Assembly: GCA_963677915.2 (NCBI GenBank)
Contig: CAXXGE010000036.1
Span: forward strand, 1 to 32,005
Length of the DNA: 32,005 nucleotides
Source of the DNA: G963677915 sp963677915
Lineage (GTDB): Bacteria; Bacillota; Clostridia; Lachnospirales; Vallitaleaceae
Reading direction: 5' to 3'
The number at the start of each line of letters is the position of its first letter. The stretch's first letter is position 1. Shown piece after piece: positions 15,549 through 23,276 of this stretch. The position numbers were made by a program, and so were the translations under genes. The notes beneath the pieces were generated by a model that saw nothing but the letters and a program-made list of their open reading frames with translations, did not search any database and was not told the origin of the DNA.

Positions 15549-16628
15549 TCAGAATTCCTGGTTGAATCTCAGTTTGTCATTAACATGATCGTTGTAGTTT
15601 ACATTAAAGGAGTGCTCCCCGGTCACCGGATCCATCAAAACAAAGTATAGATAGTCCGAATCGGCCGGATAGAGAGCCGCCTCGATGGATGCAAGGCCGG
15701 GGCTGTTGATGGGTCCTTCCGGTAATCCGTAATTAATGTATGTATTGTAGGGAGATACGATTTCAAGGTCCTTGTAGAGGAGCCTGTCCCTGTCTTTACC
15801 AAGTATATACATGACTGTCGAACACATCTCAAGCGGCATGTCGGTATTCAGTCTGTTGTAGAGGACACTTGCCACGAGCGCTCTCTCATTCTTATCAGGC
15901 GCATCGTAACGGACTTCGGCCTCAATGATAGAAGCCACCGTAATGATTTCATCCATGGTCATTCCAAGTTCGTCAGCTCTCGCCTGGAACTCGTCGGTCC
16001 ATATATTGTCAAATTGCCTGAACATCGTACTGACGATGTCGACTGCCGATGCGTCTGTATAGACATCATAGGTGCTCGGGAACAAGTACCCTTGGTATCT
16101 GACATTCCTTTCAGGCACACCGTCAATAAAATCATAGCCATAATTTATGTTGTCAACAGCCGCAAAAAAGTCCGTTTCCGTACAGAGTCCATTGTTGGCC
16201 AGAATAGCCGCCGCTTCCTTGAGTGTCTTGCCCTCGGGAATCGTGAAGCTGGTTGTACTGCGTTTCGCGCCTTCTGTCAGAAGAACCTGCATGATGGTTT
16301 CCTCATCCATGCCGGTATTAAGCGAATAGTCGCCATACTGGAAAAGCCCGTCATATCCTTTGATCCTCGTTAGAATCCTGAAGTACAAAGCCGAAGGAAT
16401 GACGTTCGCCTCTTTTAGCCGCTCTGCAATCTGAACAGTGGTGGCTCCCTGAGGTATGCTCACAGCCACATCGACAATGACCTTCTGGTCTGACGATGTA
16501 CGTGACATAAGGTCATAGCCTTGAGTATAAGCCCATTTACCGGCATTGATAATCGTAAATACAACGAGTATAGATATGATGATGGTAACGGCCAATGCCG
16601 TTATTTGACCAATTAGTTTGCTTAACAT
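15549..16628 (-). CDS. mltG: Endolytic murein transglycosylase MltG
   Basis: MltG is a membrane-anchored lytic transglycosylase that cuts nascent glycan strands and sets their length. The 359-residue protein has one N-terminal membrane helix (about 6-28) with the rest outside the cell. An extracellular LysM-like part is followed by the YceG catalytic domain with YQGYLFPSTYDVY at 178-190 and ASIIEAEVRYD, in which E236 aligns with the catalytic glutamate. Further conserved stretches are NERALVASVLYNRL and YNTYINYGLPEGPINSPG (in parts). The Shine-Dalgarno at the ATG is weak. Position after ylbF and before trmR, rather than next to ruvX as in Bacillus, shows the fur-rnj block has been inserted between DUF1292 and mltG. 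Confidence 0.94.
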   Translation of the reverse strand: MLSKLIGQITALAVTIIISILVVFTIINAGKWAYTQGYDLMSRTSSDQKVIVDVAVSIPQGATTVQIAERLKEANVIPSALYFRILTRIKGYDGLFQYGDYSLNTGMDEETIMQVLLTEGAKRSTTSFTIPEGKTLKEAAAILANNGLCTETDFFAAVDNINYGYDFIDGVPERNVRYQGYLFPSTYDVYTDASAVDIVSTMFRQFDNIWTDEFQARADELGMTMDEIITVASIIEAEVRYDAPDKNERALVASVLYNRLNTDMPLEMCSTVMYILGKDRDRLLYKDLEIVSPYNTYINYGLPEGPINSPGLASIEAALYPADSDYLYFVLMDPVTGEHSFNVNYNDHVNDKLRFNQEF

Positions 16629-16649
16629 TCCTACCGTCCGTTCTTTGGA

Positions 16650-17000
16650 TCAGCCCAGGAAATCGACATCAAAATCGATTCCTTCGGCTATTGTGTGAAA
16701 GATTGTGTTGATCATCTTTGAAAGATTGATTTCCGCATTCAAATAGGCATTGACTATCGGATCCCCCAGCACATCTTCATACTCTTCTTTGAGACGCACC
16801 AGGTTCTCATAGGCATTGTAGTAACCATACCTGTGGGCTGCCTGTATTTCGAAGCTTTTCCTTCTGTAATCGTCAACAGCCCTTCGCAAGGATTCCTTGT
16901 TGTCGAGAAGCATCTTGTAATTCAGATACTCAATGTAAACAGGGGACTTTTTGATCTTGTCCACCAGCTCATTTGTTTCCTCAACCATCTTGCTGTACAT
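16650..17000 (-). CDS. YlbF/YmcA family regulator
   Basis: This is a 116-residue, all-helical YlbF family protein (Com_YlbF). In Bacillus subtilis YlbF, YmcA and YaaT form the Y-complex, which steers RNase Y to certain mRNAs and affects competence, sporulation and biofilm. The protein shows long amphipathic helices, including LVDKIKKSPVYIEYLNYKMLL and the family's aromatic/charged middle FEIQAAHRYGYYNAYENLVRLKEEYEDVL (in parts). The C-terminal NLSKMINTIFHTIAEGIDFD matches too. A good AAAGGAGG precedes the ATG at 17000. It lies 13 bases after the RNase J gene; co-expression of a ribonuclease with a YlbF protein suggests a role in RNA decay here, which is inference. Confidence 0.85.
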   Translation of the reverse strand: MYSKMVEETNELVDKIKKSPVYIEYLNYKMLLDNKESLRRAVDDYRRKSFEIQAAHRYGYYNAYENLVRLKEEYEDVLGDPIVNAYLNAEINLSKMINTIFHTIAEGIDFDVDFLG

Positions 17001-17013
17001 GGAAACGCCTCCT

Positions 17014-18675
17014 TTATACTTCCATAATCACCGGCAGTATCATAGGATTCCTTTTTGTCTTTTGCCAGAAGAATTCTCTCAGTTCGTCCCGAACCACATT
17101 CTTCACCTTGCCCCAGTCGCGGATATTCTTCTTGTTGCATTTTTCAATCGCTTTGACAACGACATTTCTCGCTTCCACCATCATCTCGCTGGATTCCCTT
17201 ACATAGACAAATCCTCTCGAAACAATGTCTGGTCCTGCCTTGATTGCCCTGGTCTCCCTGTCAAGTGTCAGCACGACAGTGAGCAGACCGTCCTGGGACA
17301 GTTTCTGTCTATCCCTTAAAACGATATTGCCGACATCGCCCACACCCGAACCATCGACAAGGATGCCTTGACATGGTACGCTGCCGGTCTTGCTGACACT
17401 GTCCCAGTCCAGTTCCATGATATCGCCAGGCTGCATGATATGGATCCTGTCCTGTCTCCAGCCGAGTTCCTCGGCCAGCTGCGCATGGCGTTTCAAATGC
17501 CTGTACTCGCCATGGATAGGCAGGAAATACTTGGGTTTGACCAGGCTAAGAAGCAACTTCTGCTCTTCCTGATAGGCATGACCGGATACATGGGTATCTT
17601 CGAAAATAACCTCTGCACCCTTCTGGAACAGCTCGTTGATAACCCTTGACACCAATTTTTCATTGCCCGGTATCGGCTTCGAGCTGAGTATGACTTTGTC
17701 GCCATTCTTGATTTCTATCTTGCGGTGGGTGGACGACGCCATTCTTGACAGTGCAGCCATCGGTTCACCCTGGCTGCCTGTCGTAATGATGACAATCTGC
17801 CCGTCATTGTAATTGTTGATTTCATCAATACCGATCAGCATTTTTTTCGGCATCTTAATATAGCCAAGGTCAATAGCCGTCGTAACGACATTGACCATGC
17901 TTCGCCCTTCCACAACAACCTTCCTCTTGTACTTCGCCGCTGCATGGACAATCTGCTGCACACGATCGACATTCGATGCGAAGGTTGCCACGATGATACG
18001 TCTGCCCCCAAAATCGCCGAACAGATCGTCAAAAGCCTTGCCGACAGAACTTTCAGACATGGTGCTTCCAGAACGTTCGGAGTTGGTCGAATCGGACATC
18101 AGCGCCAGCACGCCTTTCTGCCCAAGGACAGCGAATTTCTGCAAGTCGATGGGATCACCCCAAATCGGGTTGTAGTCTACCTTGAAGTCTCCCGAGTGGA
18201 TGACGGTGCCAGCCGGTGTATGCAGCGCAATCGCCACCGGATCAGGAATGGAGTGGGTTGTTCTGATGAATTCCGCTGTGAAGTTTCCTAGCTTCACCTT
18301 TTGTCCCGGTTTGATCGTCTTCAGTGTGACATCCCGCAGCATGCCGTGTTCCCTCAGCTTGTTCTCCACAAGGCCAAGTGTCAGTCGTGTACCATAGACC
18401 GGTACGTTCAGTTCTCTTAGAATATATGGCAAGGCGCCGATATGGTCCTCATGACCATGGGTGAGCAATATGGCATGGAGCTTGTCCCTGTTGTTCCTGA
18501 CATAGGTCACATCCGGTATAACCAGATCTATGCCAAGCATCTCGTCTTCCGGGAAAGCTATGCCGCAGTCAATCAGCACCATGTCATCATCCTGTTCGAA
18601 TGCCGTGATGTTCATGCCGATCTGCCCGAGGCCGCCCAGCGGTATAATCTTCAGTTTGGATTTGTCTTTCTTCAA
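17014..18675 (-). CDS. rnj: Ribonuclease J
   Basis: RNase J is a beta-lactamase-fold ribonuclease with endonuclease and 5'-to-3' exonuclease activity, central to mRNA turnover and rRNA maturation in Firmicutes. From a TTG start at 18675 the protein is 553 residues, matching the family. The metal-binding HGHEDH is at 73-78. SGDFKVDYNPI supplies later ligands, and the beta-CASP domain includes LMSDSTNSERSG, ITTGSQGEPMAALSRM and LPIHGEYRHLKRH. I chose the TTG because AGGAGG lies seven bases upstream and the protein then begins (M)KKDKSKLKIIPLGGLGQIG. The TTG overlaps the fur stop (TTGA), so translation is coupled. Whether it is J1 or J2 cannot be decided; no second copy is in the window. Confidence 0.95.
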   Translation of the reverse strand: MKKDKSKLKIIPLGGLGQIGMNITAFEQDDDMVLIDCGIAFPEDEMLGIDLVIPDVTYVRNNRDKLHAILLTHGHEDHIGALPYILRELNVPVYGTRLTLGLVENKLREHGMLRDVTLKTIKPGQKVKLGNFTAEFIRTTHSIPDPVAIALHTPAGTVIHSGDFKVDYNPIWGDPIDLQKFAVLGQKGVLALMSDSTNSERSGSTMSESSVGKAFDDLFGDFGGRRIIVATFASNVDRVQQIVHAAAKYKRKVVVEGRSMVNVVTTAIDLGYIKMPKKMLIGIDEINNYNDGQIVIITTGSQGEPMAALSRMASSTHRKIEIKNGDKVILSSKPIPGNEKLVSRVINELFQKGAEVIFEDTHVSGHAYQEEQKLLLSLVKPKYFLPIHGEYRHLKRHAQLAEELGWRQDRIHIMQPGDIMELDWDSVSKTGSVPCQGILVDGSGVGDVGNIVLRDRQKLSQDGLLTVVLTLDRETRAIKAGPDIVSRGFVYVRESSEMMVEARNVVVKAIEKCNKKNIRDWGKVKNVVRDELREFFWQKTKRNPMILPVIMEV

Positions 18676-19130
18676 AAATGTTCCTCCTTGGTTTTCTTCT
18701 GGCAGTTGCTGCAAACGCCGTAGAACTTGACCACATGGTTCGTCACTTTGAAACCGTAGTCATTCATAAACCGGTCCTCAATGTTGTCCAGCATGTCGTC
18801 TTCAATACCTATGACTGTATTGCATTTTTCGCAAATCAAGTGATGATGGTGGTGTTTGTCATTGAGTTCTCCGATCTCGTACCTGACAAAACCGTCATCC
18901 AGATTGAGTGTCTCGGTAATACCCAGGTCGCTAAGCAGCTGCAGTGTCCTGTAGACTGTAGCCAGACCGATTTCCGGACATTTTTTCTTGACATGCTTAT
19001 AGATTTCGTCAGCCGTTAGATGTTGACTCTCTTTCTCCTGCAACACTTCCAGAACTTTCTTTCTTTGTGTTGTTAATTTATATCCATTGCTTTTAAGTAT
19101 CTTTTCAAATGCGCTGTAATTCATGTTCAT
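18672..19130 (-). CDS. fur: Fur family metal-responsive repressor
   Basis: This is a 152-residue Fur family transcription regulator. The N-terminal winged helix carries the recognition segment GLATVYRTLQLL at 55-66. The C-terminal domain has the metal-site string HHHHHLICEKC at 93-103 and a second cysteine pair CSNC at 140-143, giving the structural zinc site. Fur, Zur and PerR share these features. The box in its own promoter matches the classical Fur consensus, which favours ferric uptake regulation and autoregulation. Start ATG at 19130 has GGAG seven bases upstream. It is followed without a gap by the RNase J gene, so iron may also set RNase J, YlbF, MltG and TrmR levels. Confidence 0.9.
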   Translation of the reverse strand: MNMNYSAFEKILKSNGYKLTTQRKKVLEVLQEKESQHLTADEIYKHVKKKCPEIGLATVYRTLQLLSDLGITETLNLDDGFVRYEIGELNDKHHHHHLICEKCNTVIGIEDDMLDNIEDRFMNDYGFKVTNHVVKFYGVCSNCQKKTKEEHF

Positions 19131-19144
19131 CCCATCACTCCATT

Positions 19145-19167
19145 AATTATCATTATCATTTTCATTA
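19145..19167 (-). promoter_or_regulatory. Fur box upstream of fur
   Basis: The minus strand shows TGAAAATGATAATGATAATT, with the GATAATGATAAT core of the classical Fur box (repeated NAT[A/T]AT-like hexamers). It begins just after the -10 of the fur promoter and covers the likely transcription start, the usual place for repression. Confidence 0.8.
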
Positions 19168-19172
19168 CGTTA

Positions 19173-19201
19173 ATTATAACCAAGGGATGCGGGATTGTCA
19201 A
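19173..19201 (-). promoter_or_regulatory. Consensus sigma-A promoter of fur-rnj operon
   Basis: Minus strand TTGACA (19201-19196), 17 bases, TATAAT (19178-19173): a perfect match to both hexamers with ideal spacing. It lies in the 79-base gap between the DUF1292 gene and fur and overlaps the edge of the Fur box, so strong expression would be expected when the repressor is off. Confidence 0.9.
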
Positions 19202-19209
19202 TTTACCCG

Positions 19210-19479
19210 TTACAGCTCTATTTCAAAGTCTTCCAGAGCTTCTTCCAGCAGCGGAAGAACTGCATTCTGCTCATCATCGTCGTCCACGATTTCATAGGTT
19301 ACATCTTCATCGTCCATCTCAGTCGCCTTGAGAATGAACGCCTCCATATCTTCATCCTCCAGATCTCTTTCATCCGCAACAAGAATGTATGCCGTATCCT
19401 TGTAATTAACATGGCTCAAAATGGCAAAGACAACCTTCTCATCCGTTTCTTCTATCGTGAATTCAATTCTATCCAGCAT
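19210..19479 (-). CDS. DUF1292 domain protein (YrzB-like)
   Basis: This is a small acidic DUF1292 protein (89 residues from the ATG at 19479), like Bacillus YrzB. The function is unknown. The sequence is a run of beta strands (IEFTIEETDEKVVFAIL, TAYILVADERD, EDVTYEIVDDDDEQ) ending in an acidic helix; net charge is strongly negative. AGGAG sits eight bases before the ATG, whereas the GTG at 19488 would be too close to it. Its place after ruvX and ireB is conserved across Firmicutes (alaS-ireB-ruvX-DUF1292), which suggests a housekeeping role linked to that cluster. Confidence 0.88.
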   Translation of the reverse strand: MLDRIEFTIEETDEKVVFAILSHVNYKDTAYILVADERDLEDEDMEAFILKATEMDDEDVTYEIVDDDDEQNAVLPLLEEALEDFEIEL

Positions 19480-19492
19480 TACGCCCACTCCT

Positions 19493-19921
19493 TTAAATTT
19501 TTTGTTGTCGGTCCATATAGCTTTGCAGGATGATAGCTGCTGCCATCTTGTCTACAACCTGTTTTTTCTTCTTGCCTGACATTGCCGTATCTTCCATAAA
19601 ACGCATGGCGCCGGCAGTCGTAAGCCTTTCGTCTTCAAATAAGACTTCGAGACCGAATTCCCTTTCAAGCCTGCGTTTGAATTTCTCGGTCTTGACAACC
19701 CGCTCCCCTAATGTCGTGTTCATATTGACTGGCAGTCCGAGAACGATTTTTTCCACTTCATAGGATTCAATCAGCTCAGCCAGCCTTGCGATTGTCCCTT
19801 TAAGGTTGTTCTCATCCGAACGATTGATTGTCTCGATGGCCTGCGCAGTCAGTCCAAGCAGATCATTGACTGCAACCCCGACTGTTTTGCTGCCGTAATC
19901 AAGGCCCATCACTCTCTTCAT
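19493..19921 (-). CDS. ruvX: RuvX/YqgF-family nuclease
   Basis: This is an RNase H-fold protein of the YqgF family, named as putative Holliday junction resolvase and implicated in 16S rRNA 5'-end maturation. From the ATG at 19921 it is 142 residues. The catalytic pattern is present: MGLDYGSKTVGVAV (D8), VLGLPVNMNTTLGERV and FEDERLTT, then DKMAAAIILQSYMD. GGGAG precedes this start; the longer in-frame version has no better site. It follows ireB across a gap that holds a terminator-like hairpin and precedes DUF1292. Confidence 0.93.
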   Translation of the reverse strand: MKRVMGLDYGSKTVGVAVNDLLGLTAQAIETINRSDENNLKGTIARLAELIESYEVEKIVLGLPVNMNTTLGERVVKTEKFKRRLEREFGLEVLFEDERLTTAGAMRFMEDTAMSGKKKKQVVDKMAAAIILQSYMDRQQKI

Positions 19922-19956
19922 AATTGCACACTCCCGGATACAGCTGTCCAAAAATT

Positions 19957-19989
19957 CAAATAAAAACTGCAGTGAATAGATCCCTGCAG
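19957..19989 (-). terminator. Weak terminator-like hairpin between ireB and ruvX
   Basis: Two CTGCAG hexamers (19984-19989 and 19967-19972) can pair on the minus-strand RNA across an 11-base loop, followed by UUUUUAUUUG. The six-base stem is short, so it may act as a partial attenuator between ireB and ruvX. Confidence 0.4.
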
Positions 19990-19995
19990 CAAATG

Positions 19996-20259
19996 TTATC
20001 GTATATTGGTATCAATATAACTTTTGACAAGTTCTTCCAGCAGCTCGTCACGTTCAATCCTGCCGATTTTCGTGCGGGCATTCTTATGGCTTGTAATGTA
20101 TGTAGGATCACCGGAAATGATGTAGCCAACAATTTGATAAATCGGATTGTAACCCTTCTCCGTCAACGCTTCATAGACTTCAAGCAGAACTTTCTTCGCT
20201 TCATTTTCCGGTTCTTTTTCAAAACGTTTGAAGAACTGGGTGTGGTTCAATTTCCCCAT
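19996..20259 (-). CDS. ireB: IreB family regulatory phosphoprotein
   Basis: This is an 87-residue IreB (DUF965, YrzL) protein. In Enterococcus IreB is phosphorylated by the PASTA kinase IreK and dampens cephalosporin resistance. The sequence has the family core VYEALTEKGYNPIYQIVGYI and SGDPTYITSHKNARTKIGRI, then ERDELLEELVKSYI. The extreme N-terminus (MGKLNHTQFF) lacks the two adjacent threonines phosphorylated in Enterococcus, so control by a kinase cannot be assumed here. It starts the ireB-ruvX-DUF1292 group with GGAAAGGAAG upstream and a candidate promoter in the mtaB-ireB gap. The alaS gene that often precedes it is absent; mtaB is upstream instead. Confidence 0.92.
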   Translation of the reverse strand: MGKLNHTQFFKRFEKEPENEAKKVLLEVYEALTEKGYNPIYQIVGYIISGDPTYITSHKNARTKIGRIERDELLEELVKSYIDTNIR

Positions 20260-20302
20260 GGTGTCACTTCCTTTCCTACAATCTGAAATCTACCTATAGT
20301 TT

Positions 20303-20332
20303 AATATAAAAAGACTGAAAAAACAATTGCAA
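20303..20332 (-). promoter_or_regulatory. Candidate ireB promoter
   Basis: Minus strand TTGCAA (20332-20327), 18 bases, TATATT (20308-20303), in the AT-rich 75-base gap between the mtaB stop and ireB. The match is moderate. Confidence 0.45.
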
Positions 20333-20334
20333 AA

Positions 20335-21642
20335 TTACAATTTGACACCACTCAAACCGTCCTTCATGAACCCTGTCCCCTTGACCTCTATCCTGCTCCC
20401 TACAATGTCCAGTCCCTCAGCATCCGCCTCGAAGTAGACTTTGATGTAATTCGGGGCATGACCGGCAGCGTAGCCAGGATGTTTCCCGGAAGGATCCTCG
20501 ACCAGTACTTTTATGGTTTCACCTATAAACGTCTTTTCGTAAGCCGCTTTCATTCTGTCAGCGAGCTGCTGAACCGCTTCGCTTCTGGCCTGTTTGACGC
20601 TGCCGTCAATCTGGTCCTTTCGCTGAGCAGCCACCGTACCGTCCCTTTTCGAATATTTGAAGACATGGATCATTGCAAAGCCTATTTCTTCAAGATTTTC
20701 CAATGTCTCTTCGAAATCCTGCTCTGTTTCCCCAGGAAAGCCAACAATGATATCCGTGGTAATTGCCGGCCTGTCGAAGGCATTTCTAAGCATCGACACT
20801 TTCTCTTTGTATGAATCGATCGTGTACTTCCTGTTCATGGCCTTAAGCGTCCTGTCACAGCCGCTTTGGAGGGACAGATGAAAATGGGGGCAAAGACTTG
20901 TAAGTGCAGCAGCCCTTTTTATAAAGGCATCCGTGATGAGATTGGGCTCTAGGGAACCGAGTCTTAGCAGTTCAACGCCTTCTACAGCATCAATCCGCTC
21001 CATCACGTCGATCAGCGATGTTTCATCATCGCCCTTTCCATAGGAACCCAAATGAATCCCGGTCAGGACGAACTCTTTGTAACCTTCTTCCAGCAAACCT
21101 CTGATTTCATCGATAATGCCCTTCATGTCCCTGCTTCGCACCCGTCCTCTTGTGTAGGGAATGATGCAGTAGGAACAGAACTGGTCGCATCCATCCTGAA
21201 TCTTTATATAGGCTCTTGTTTTCTCATGTGACTGGGCTTGCCAAAGCTCTTCGAAAATGCCACCCTTTGAAATGTCCTCCACATGGATGGAAGGCCCTTT
21301 TCCTGCCAGATGGTCCTCCACGATATCGACGATTTCATTTTTCCGGGTACTGCCCACCATCAGGTCGACGCCGCCTCTGTCTTCAATTTTGTCTGCTGCT
21401 GCCTGGACATAGCACCCAACGGCAACCACCAGCGCATCGCTGTTCATCTGCTTGGCCTTGGACAGCATCTGCCGCGACTTCTTGTCGGCCATGTTGGTCA
21501 CTGTACACGTGTTGACGATATATATGTCTGCCTTCTCGCTGAAGGATACCACTTCATAGTTTTTTTCACGAAACAGAGCTTCCATGCCCTGTGTTTCATA
21601 TTGATTGACTTTGCAGCCAAGCGTATGGAATGCAACTTTCAT
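20335..21642 (-). CDS. mtaB: tRNA t6A37 methylthiotransferase MtaB
   Basis: MtaB (YqeV) is a radical SAM enzyme that adds a methylthio group to N6-threonylcarbamoyladenosine 37 of ANN-decoding tRNAs. From the ATG at 21642 it has 435 residues. The N-terminal UPF0004 domain supplies cysteines C10, C46 and C77 for one iron-sulfur cluster. The radical SAM triad CDQFCSYC gives C152, C156 and C159. The ending (KTFIGETIKVLVEDPSGKHPGY, in parts) is a TRAM domain. An AGGAG lies 12 bases upstream, slightly far; a TTG at 21666 is an alternative. In Bacillus yqeV ends the dnaK-prmA-rsmE operon; here it is separated from rsmE by cheY, iscS, thiI and an HPr-like gene. Confidence 0.93.
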   Translation of the reverse strand: MKVAFHTLGCKVNQYETQGMEALFREKNYEVVSFSEKADIYIVNTCTVTNMADKKSRQMLSKAKQMNSDALVVAVGCYVQAAADKIEDRGGVDLMVGSTRKNEIVDIVEDHLAGKGPSIHVEDISKGGIFEELWQAQSHEKTRAYIKIQDGCDQFCSYCIIPYTRGRVRSRDMKGIIDEIRGLLEEGYKEFVLTGIHLGSYGKGDDETSLIDVMERIDAVEGVELLRLGSLEPNLITDAFIKRAAALTSLCPHFHLSLQSGCDRTLKAMNRKYTIDSYKEKVSMLRNAFDRPAITTDIIVGFPGETEQDFEETLENLEEIGFAMIHVFKYSKRDGTVAAQRKDQIDGSVKQARSEAVQQLADRMKAAYEKTFIGETIKVLVEDPSGKHPGYAAGHAPNYIKVYFEADAEGLDIVGSRIEVKGTGFMKDGLSGVKL

Positions 21643-21675
21643 AAGTACTTGATACTCCTGTAACAAAATTGTAAA

Positions 21676-21704
21676 TTGACTTGGAAAACGAATACCTGTA
21701 GACT
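21676..21704 (+). promoter_or_regulatory. Promoter of the HPr-like gene
   Basis: Plus strand TTGACT (21676-21681), 17 bases, TAGACT (21699-21704). It is the only plus-strand promoter that serves a gene here and lies in the divergent gap with mtaB. Confidence 0.6.
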
Positions 21705-21729
21705 AAAGTATAGTAAAGGAGGTACAGCT

Positions 21730-21966
21730 ATGAATTCACTTAAAGTATCCTTGAACTCAATCGACAAAGTCAAGGGCTTCGTCAACGCCCTTAGTAAATA
21801 CGACTCGGATTTCGATCTTGTTTCCGGCAGGTATGTCATAGATGCAAAATCAATCATGGGCATCTTCAGTTTGGACCTTAGCAAGCCAATTGAGCTTAAA
21901 GTCCACGACGACGAAGCATTCGAGGACGTAAAAGCGTCCCTTAACGACTTCTTGATTGAGGAATAA
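21730..21966 (+). CDS. HPr-like protein lacking the phosphocarrier histidine
   Basis: This 78-residue protein has the size and strand pattern of HPr, the phosphocarrier of the sugar phosphotransferase system. The normal active-site loop GLHARPA is replaced by LNSIDKVKGFV (about 8-18), with no histidine, so it cannot carry the PEP-derived phosphate. The second conserved site is retained: DAKSIMGIFSLDL (38-50), in which S41 matches the Ser46 that HPr kinase phosphorylates, followed by the IELKV strand. Such degenerate HPr-like proteins occur in Clostridia; their role is not known to me. AAAGGAGG precedes the ATG at 21730. It is the only plus-strand gene and stands alone between its own promoter and a bidirectional terminator. 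Confidence 0.8.
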   Translation: MNSLKVSLNSIDKVKGFVNALSKYDSDFDLVSGRYVIDAKSIMGIFSLDLSKPIELKVHDDEAFEDVKASLNDFLIEE

Positions 21967-21994
21967 CCAACCTGTATATAGCAACAGGAATGAA

Positions 21995-22025
21995 AGTCGG
22001 CAGCAGAAACTGCCGACTATTTTTT
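21995..22025. terminator. Bidirectional terminator between HPr-like gene and thiI
   Basis: AGTCGGCAG (21995-22003) pairs with CTGCCGACT (22010-22018) across CAGAAA; a T run (ATTTTTT) follows on the plus strand. The minus-strand RNA forms the same nine-base stem after the thiI stop. The two genes converge here, so it can stop both; the U tract is much better in the plus direction. Confidence 0.88.
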
Positions 22026-22039
22026 ATGCTGAAACGTCC

Positions 22040-23257
22040 TTACAGCGAATCCAGCAGACTGCCGCCGTCATCAATATCGTTCAATCCTCTGACGCAAATG
22101 GTCTCCGTCGTCTCCATCGCCTCCTCGATCAGCTCCTCGATATTCTCAAGCTTTCTTTCAGAACGCTTAATCGCTCCAATATTCGGCTTTGTGACCGGAT
22201 GCTTTGCGACAAATATCGTACAGCAGTCTTCGTAAGGCAGAATGGACGTCTCGTAACTGCCTATCTTCTGGGATATATCCACGATTTCCTGTTTGTCGAA
22301 ACCGATCAGTGGCCTGAATACAGGCAATTCACACACTTCATTGGTCGCCGCCAGGCTTTGGATCGTCTGGCTTGCCACCTGGCCAATCGCTTCCCCTGTC
22401 ACAAGGGCAAGGCAACTGTTATTCTTCGCTATCCGCTCGGCAATCTGCATCATGATTCTGCGCATGATAATGGTCAGCTGATTGTGGGGACATTTGTCAT
22501 AAATCATCAGCTGGATTTCTGTAAACGGCACCACATGGAGCTTGATCGGTCCTGCATACTGGGAAACGATTTTGGCAAGGTCTACAACCTTTTCCTTGGC
22601 TCTTTCACTCGTATAGGGATGGGAATGGTAATAAACCGCTTCCAGAGCCACACCGCGCTTGGCCGTCATATAGCCCGCCACCGGACTGTCGATGCCTCCC
22701 GAAAGAAGAAGCATCGCCTTGCCGTTTGTGCCGACCGGCATCCCCCCCGGTCCAGGGATGACCCTTGAATAGATATATGTGTTGTTGCGCAGCTCCACAT
22801 TGACCCTGACATCCGGTTTGCGCACATCCACCTTAAGCGCCGGATAAGCGTCCAAAAGCACGCCGCCAAGGTCCATGGAAATCTCCATCGAGTTAAGGGG
22901 ATACTGCTTGTTTGAACGTCTCGTTTCCACTTTAAATGTGAAATCGAAACCGCTGTACTGCTCTGCCAGAAATTCTACCGCTGCAACGCGGATCGTCTCC
23001 ATGCTGTCGTCATCAAGGACGACAACCGGGCATATGGCATGGATGCCAAACACCTTCTGCAGGCTTTCGATGCATGCATTCTCATCCACCGGCTCAACAG
23101 GGTCGCAGTAAATTCTGCCCTGTTCCTTGCTGACCTCGAATTCGCCATGCGGTTTCAATGCATCTCTTATATGGTCAACCAGTTTGTTCTCGAATATATA
23201 CCGGTTGTTTCCCTTTATTCCAATTTCTCCATATTTGACCAATAACGCGTGTTTCAT
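22040..23257 (-). CDS. thiI: tRNA 4-thiouridine synthetase / thiamine sulfurtransferase ThiI
   Basis: ThiI activates tRNA uridine 8 with ATP and inserts sulfur to give 4-thiouridine; in some bacteria it also passes sulfur to the thiamine pathway. The 405-residue protein has a ferredoxin-like domain, a THUMP domain (about 60-165) and the PP-loop domain with LLLSGGIDSPVAGYM (SGGIDS at 186-191). A C-terminal rhodanese domain, present in E. coli ThiI, is absent, as usual in Firmicutes. A dedicated cysteine desulfurase next door (iscS, 19 bases upstream) fits the Bacillus nifZ-thiI pair. CTIFVAKHP near residue 345 is a family motif. Confidence 0.95.
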   Translation of the reverse strand: MKHALLVKYGEIGIKGNNRYIFENKLVDHIRDALKPHGEFEVSKEQGRIYCDPVEPVDENACIESLQKVFGIHAICPVVVLDDDSMETIRVAAVEFLAEQYSGFDFTFKVETRRSNKQYPLNSMEISMDLGGVLLDAYPALKVDVRKPDVRVNVELRNNTYIYSRVIPGPGGMPVGTNGKAMLLLSGGIDSPVAGYMTAKRGVALEAVYYHSHPYTSERAKEKVVDLAKIVSQYAGPIKLHVVPFTEIQLMIYDKCPHNQLTIIMRRIMMQIAERIAKNNSCLALVTGEAIGQVASQTIQSLAATNEVCELPVFRPLIGFDKQEIVDISQKIGSYETSILPYEDCCTIFVAKHPVTKPNIGAIKRSERKLENIEELIEEAMETTETICVRGLNDIDDGGSLLDSL

Positions 23258-23276
23258 AATTCCTCCAGCAACCTGT

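Noticed and set aside
20458..20814. A 118-codon plus-strand frame opposite mtaB
   Set aside because: Shadow of the mtaB coding sequence without a ribosome binding site or recognisable features.
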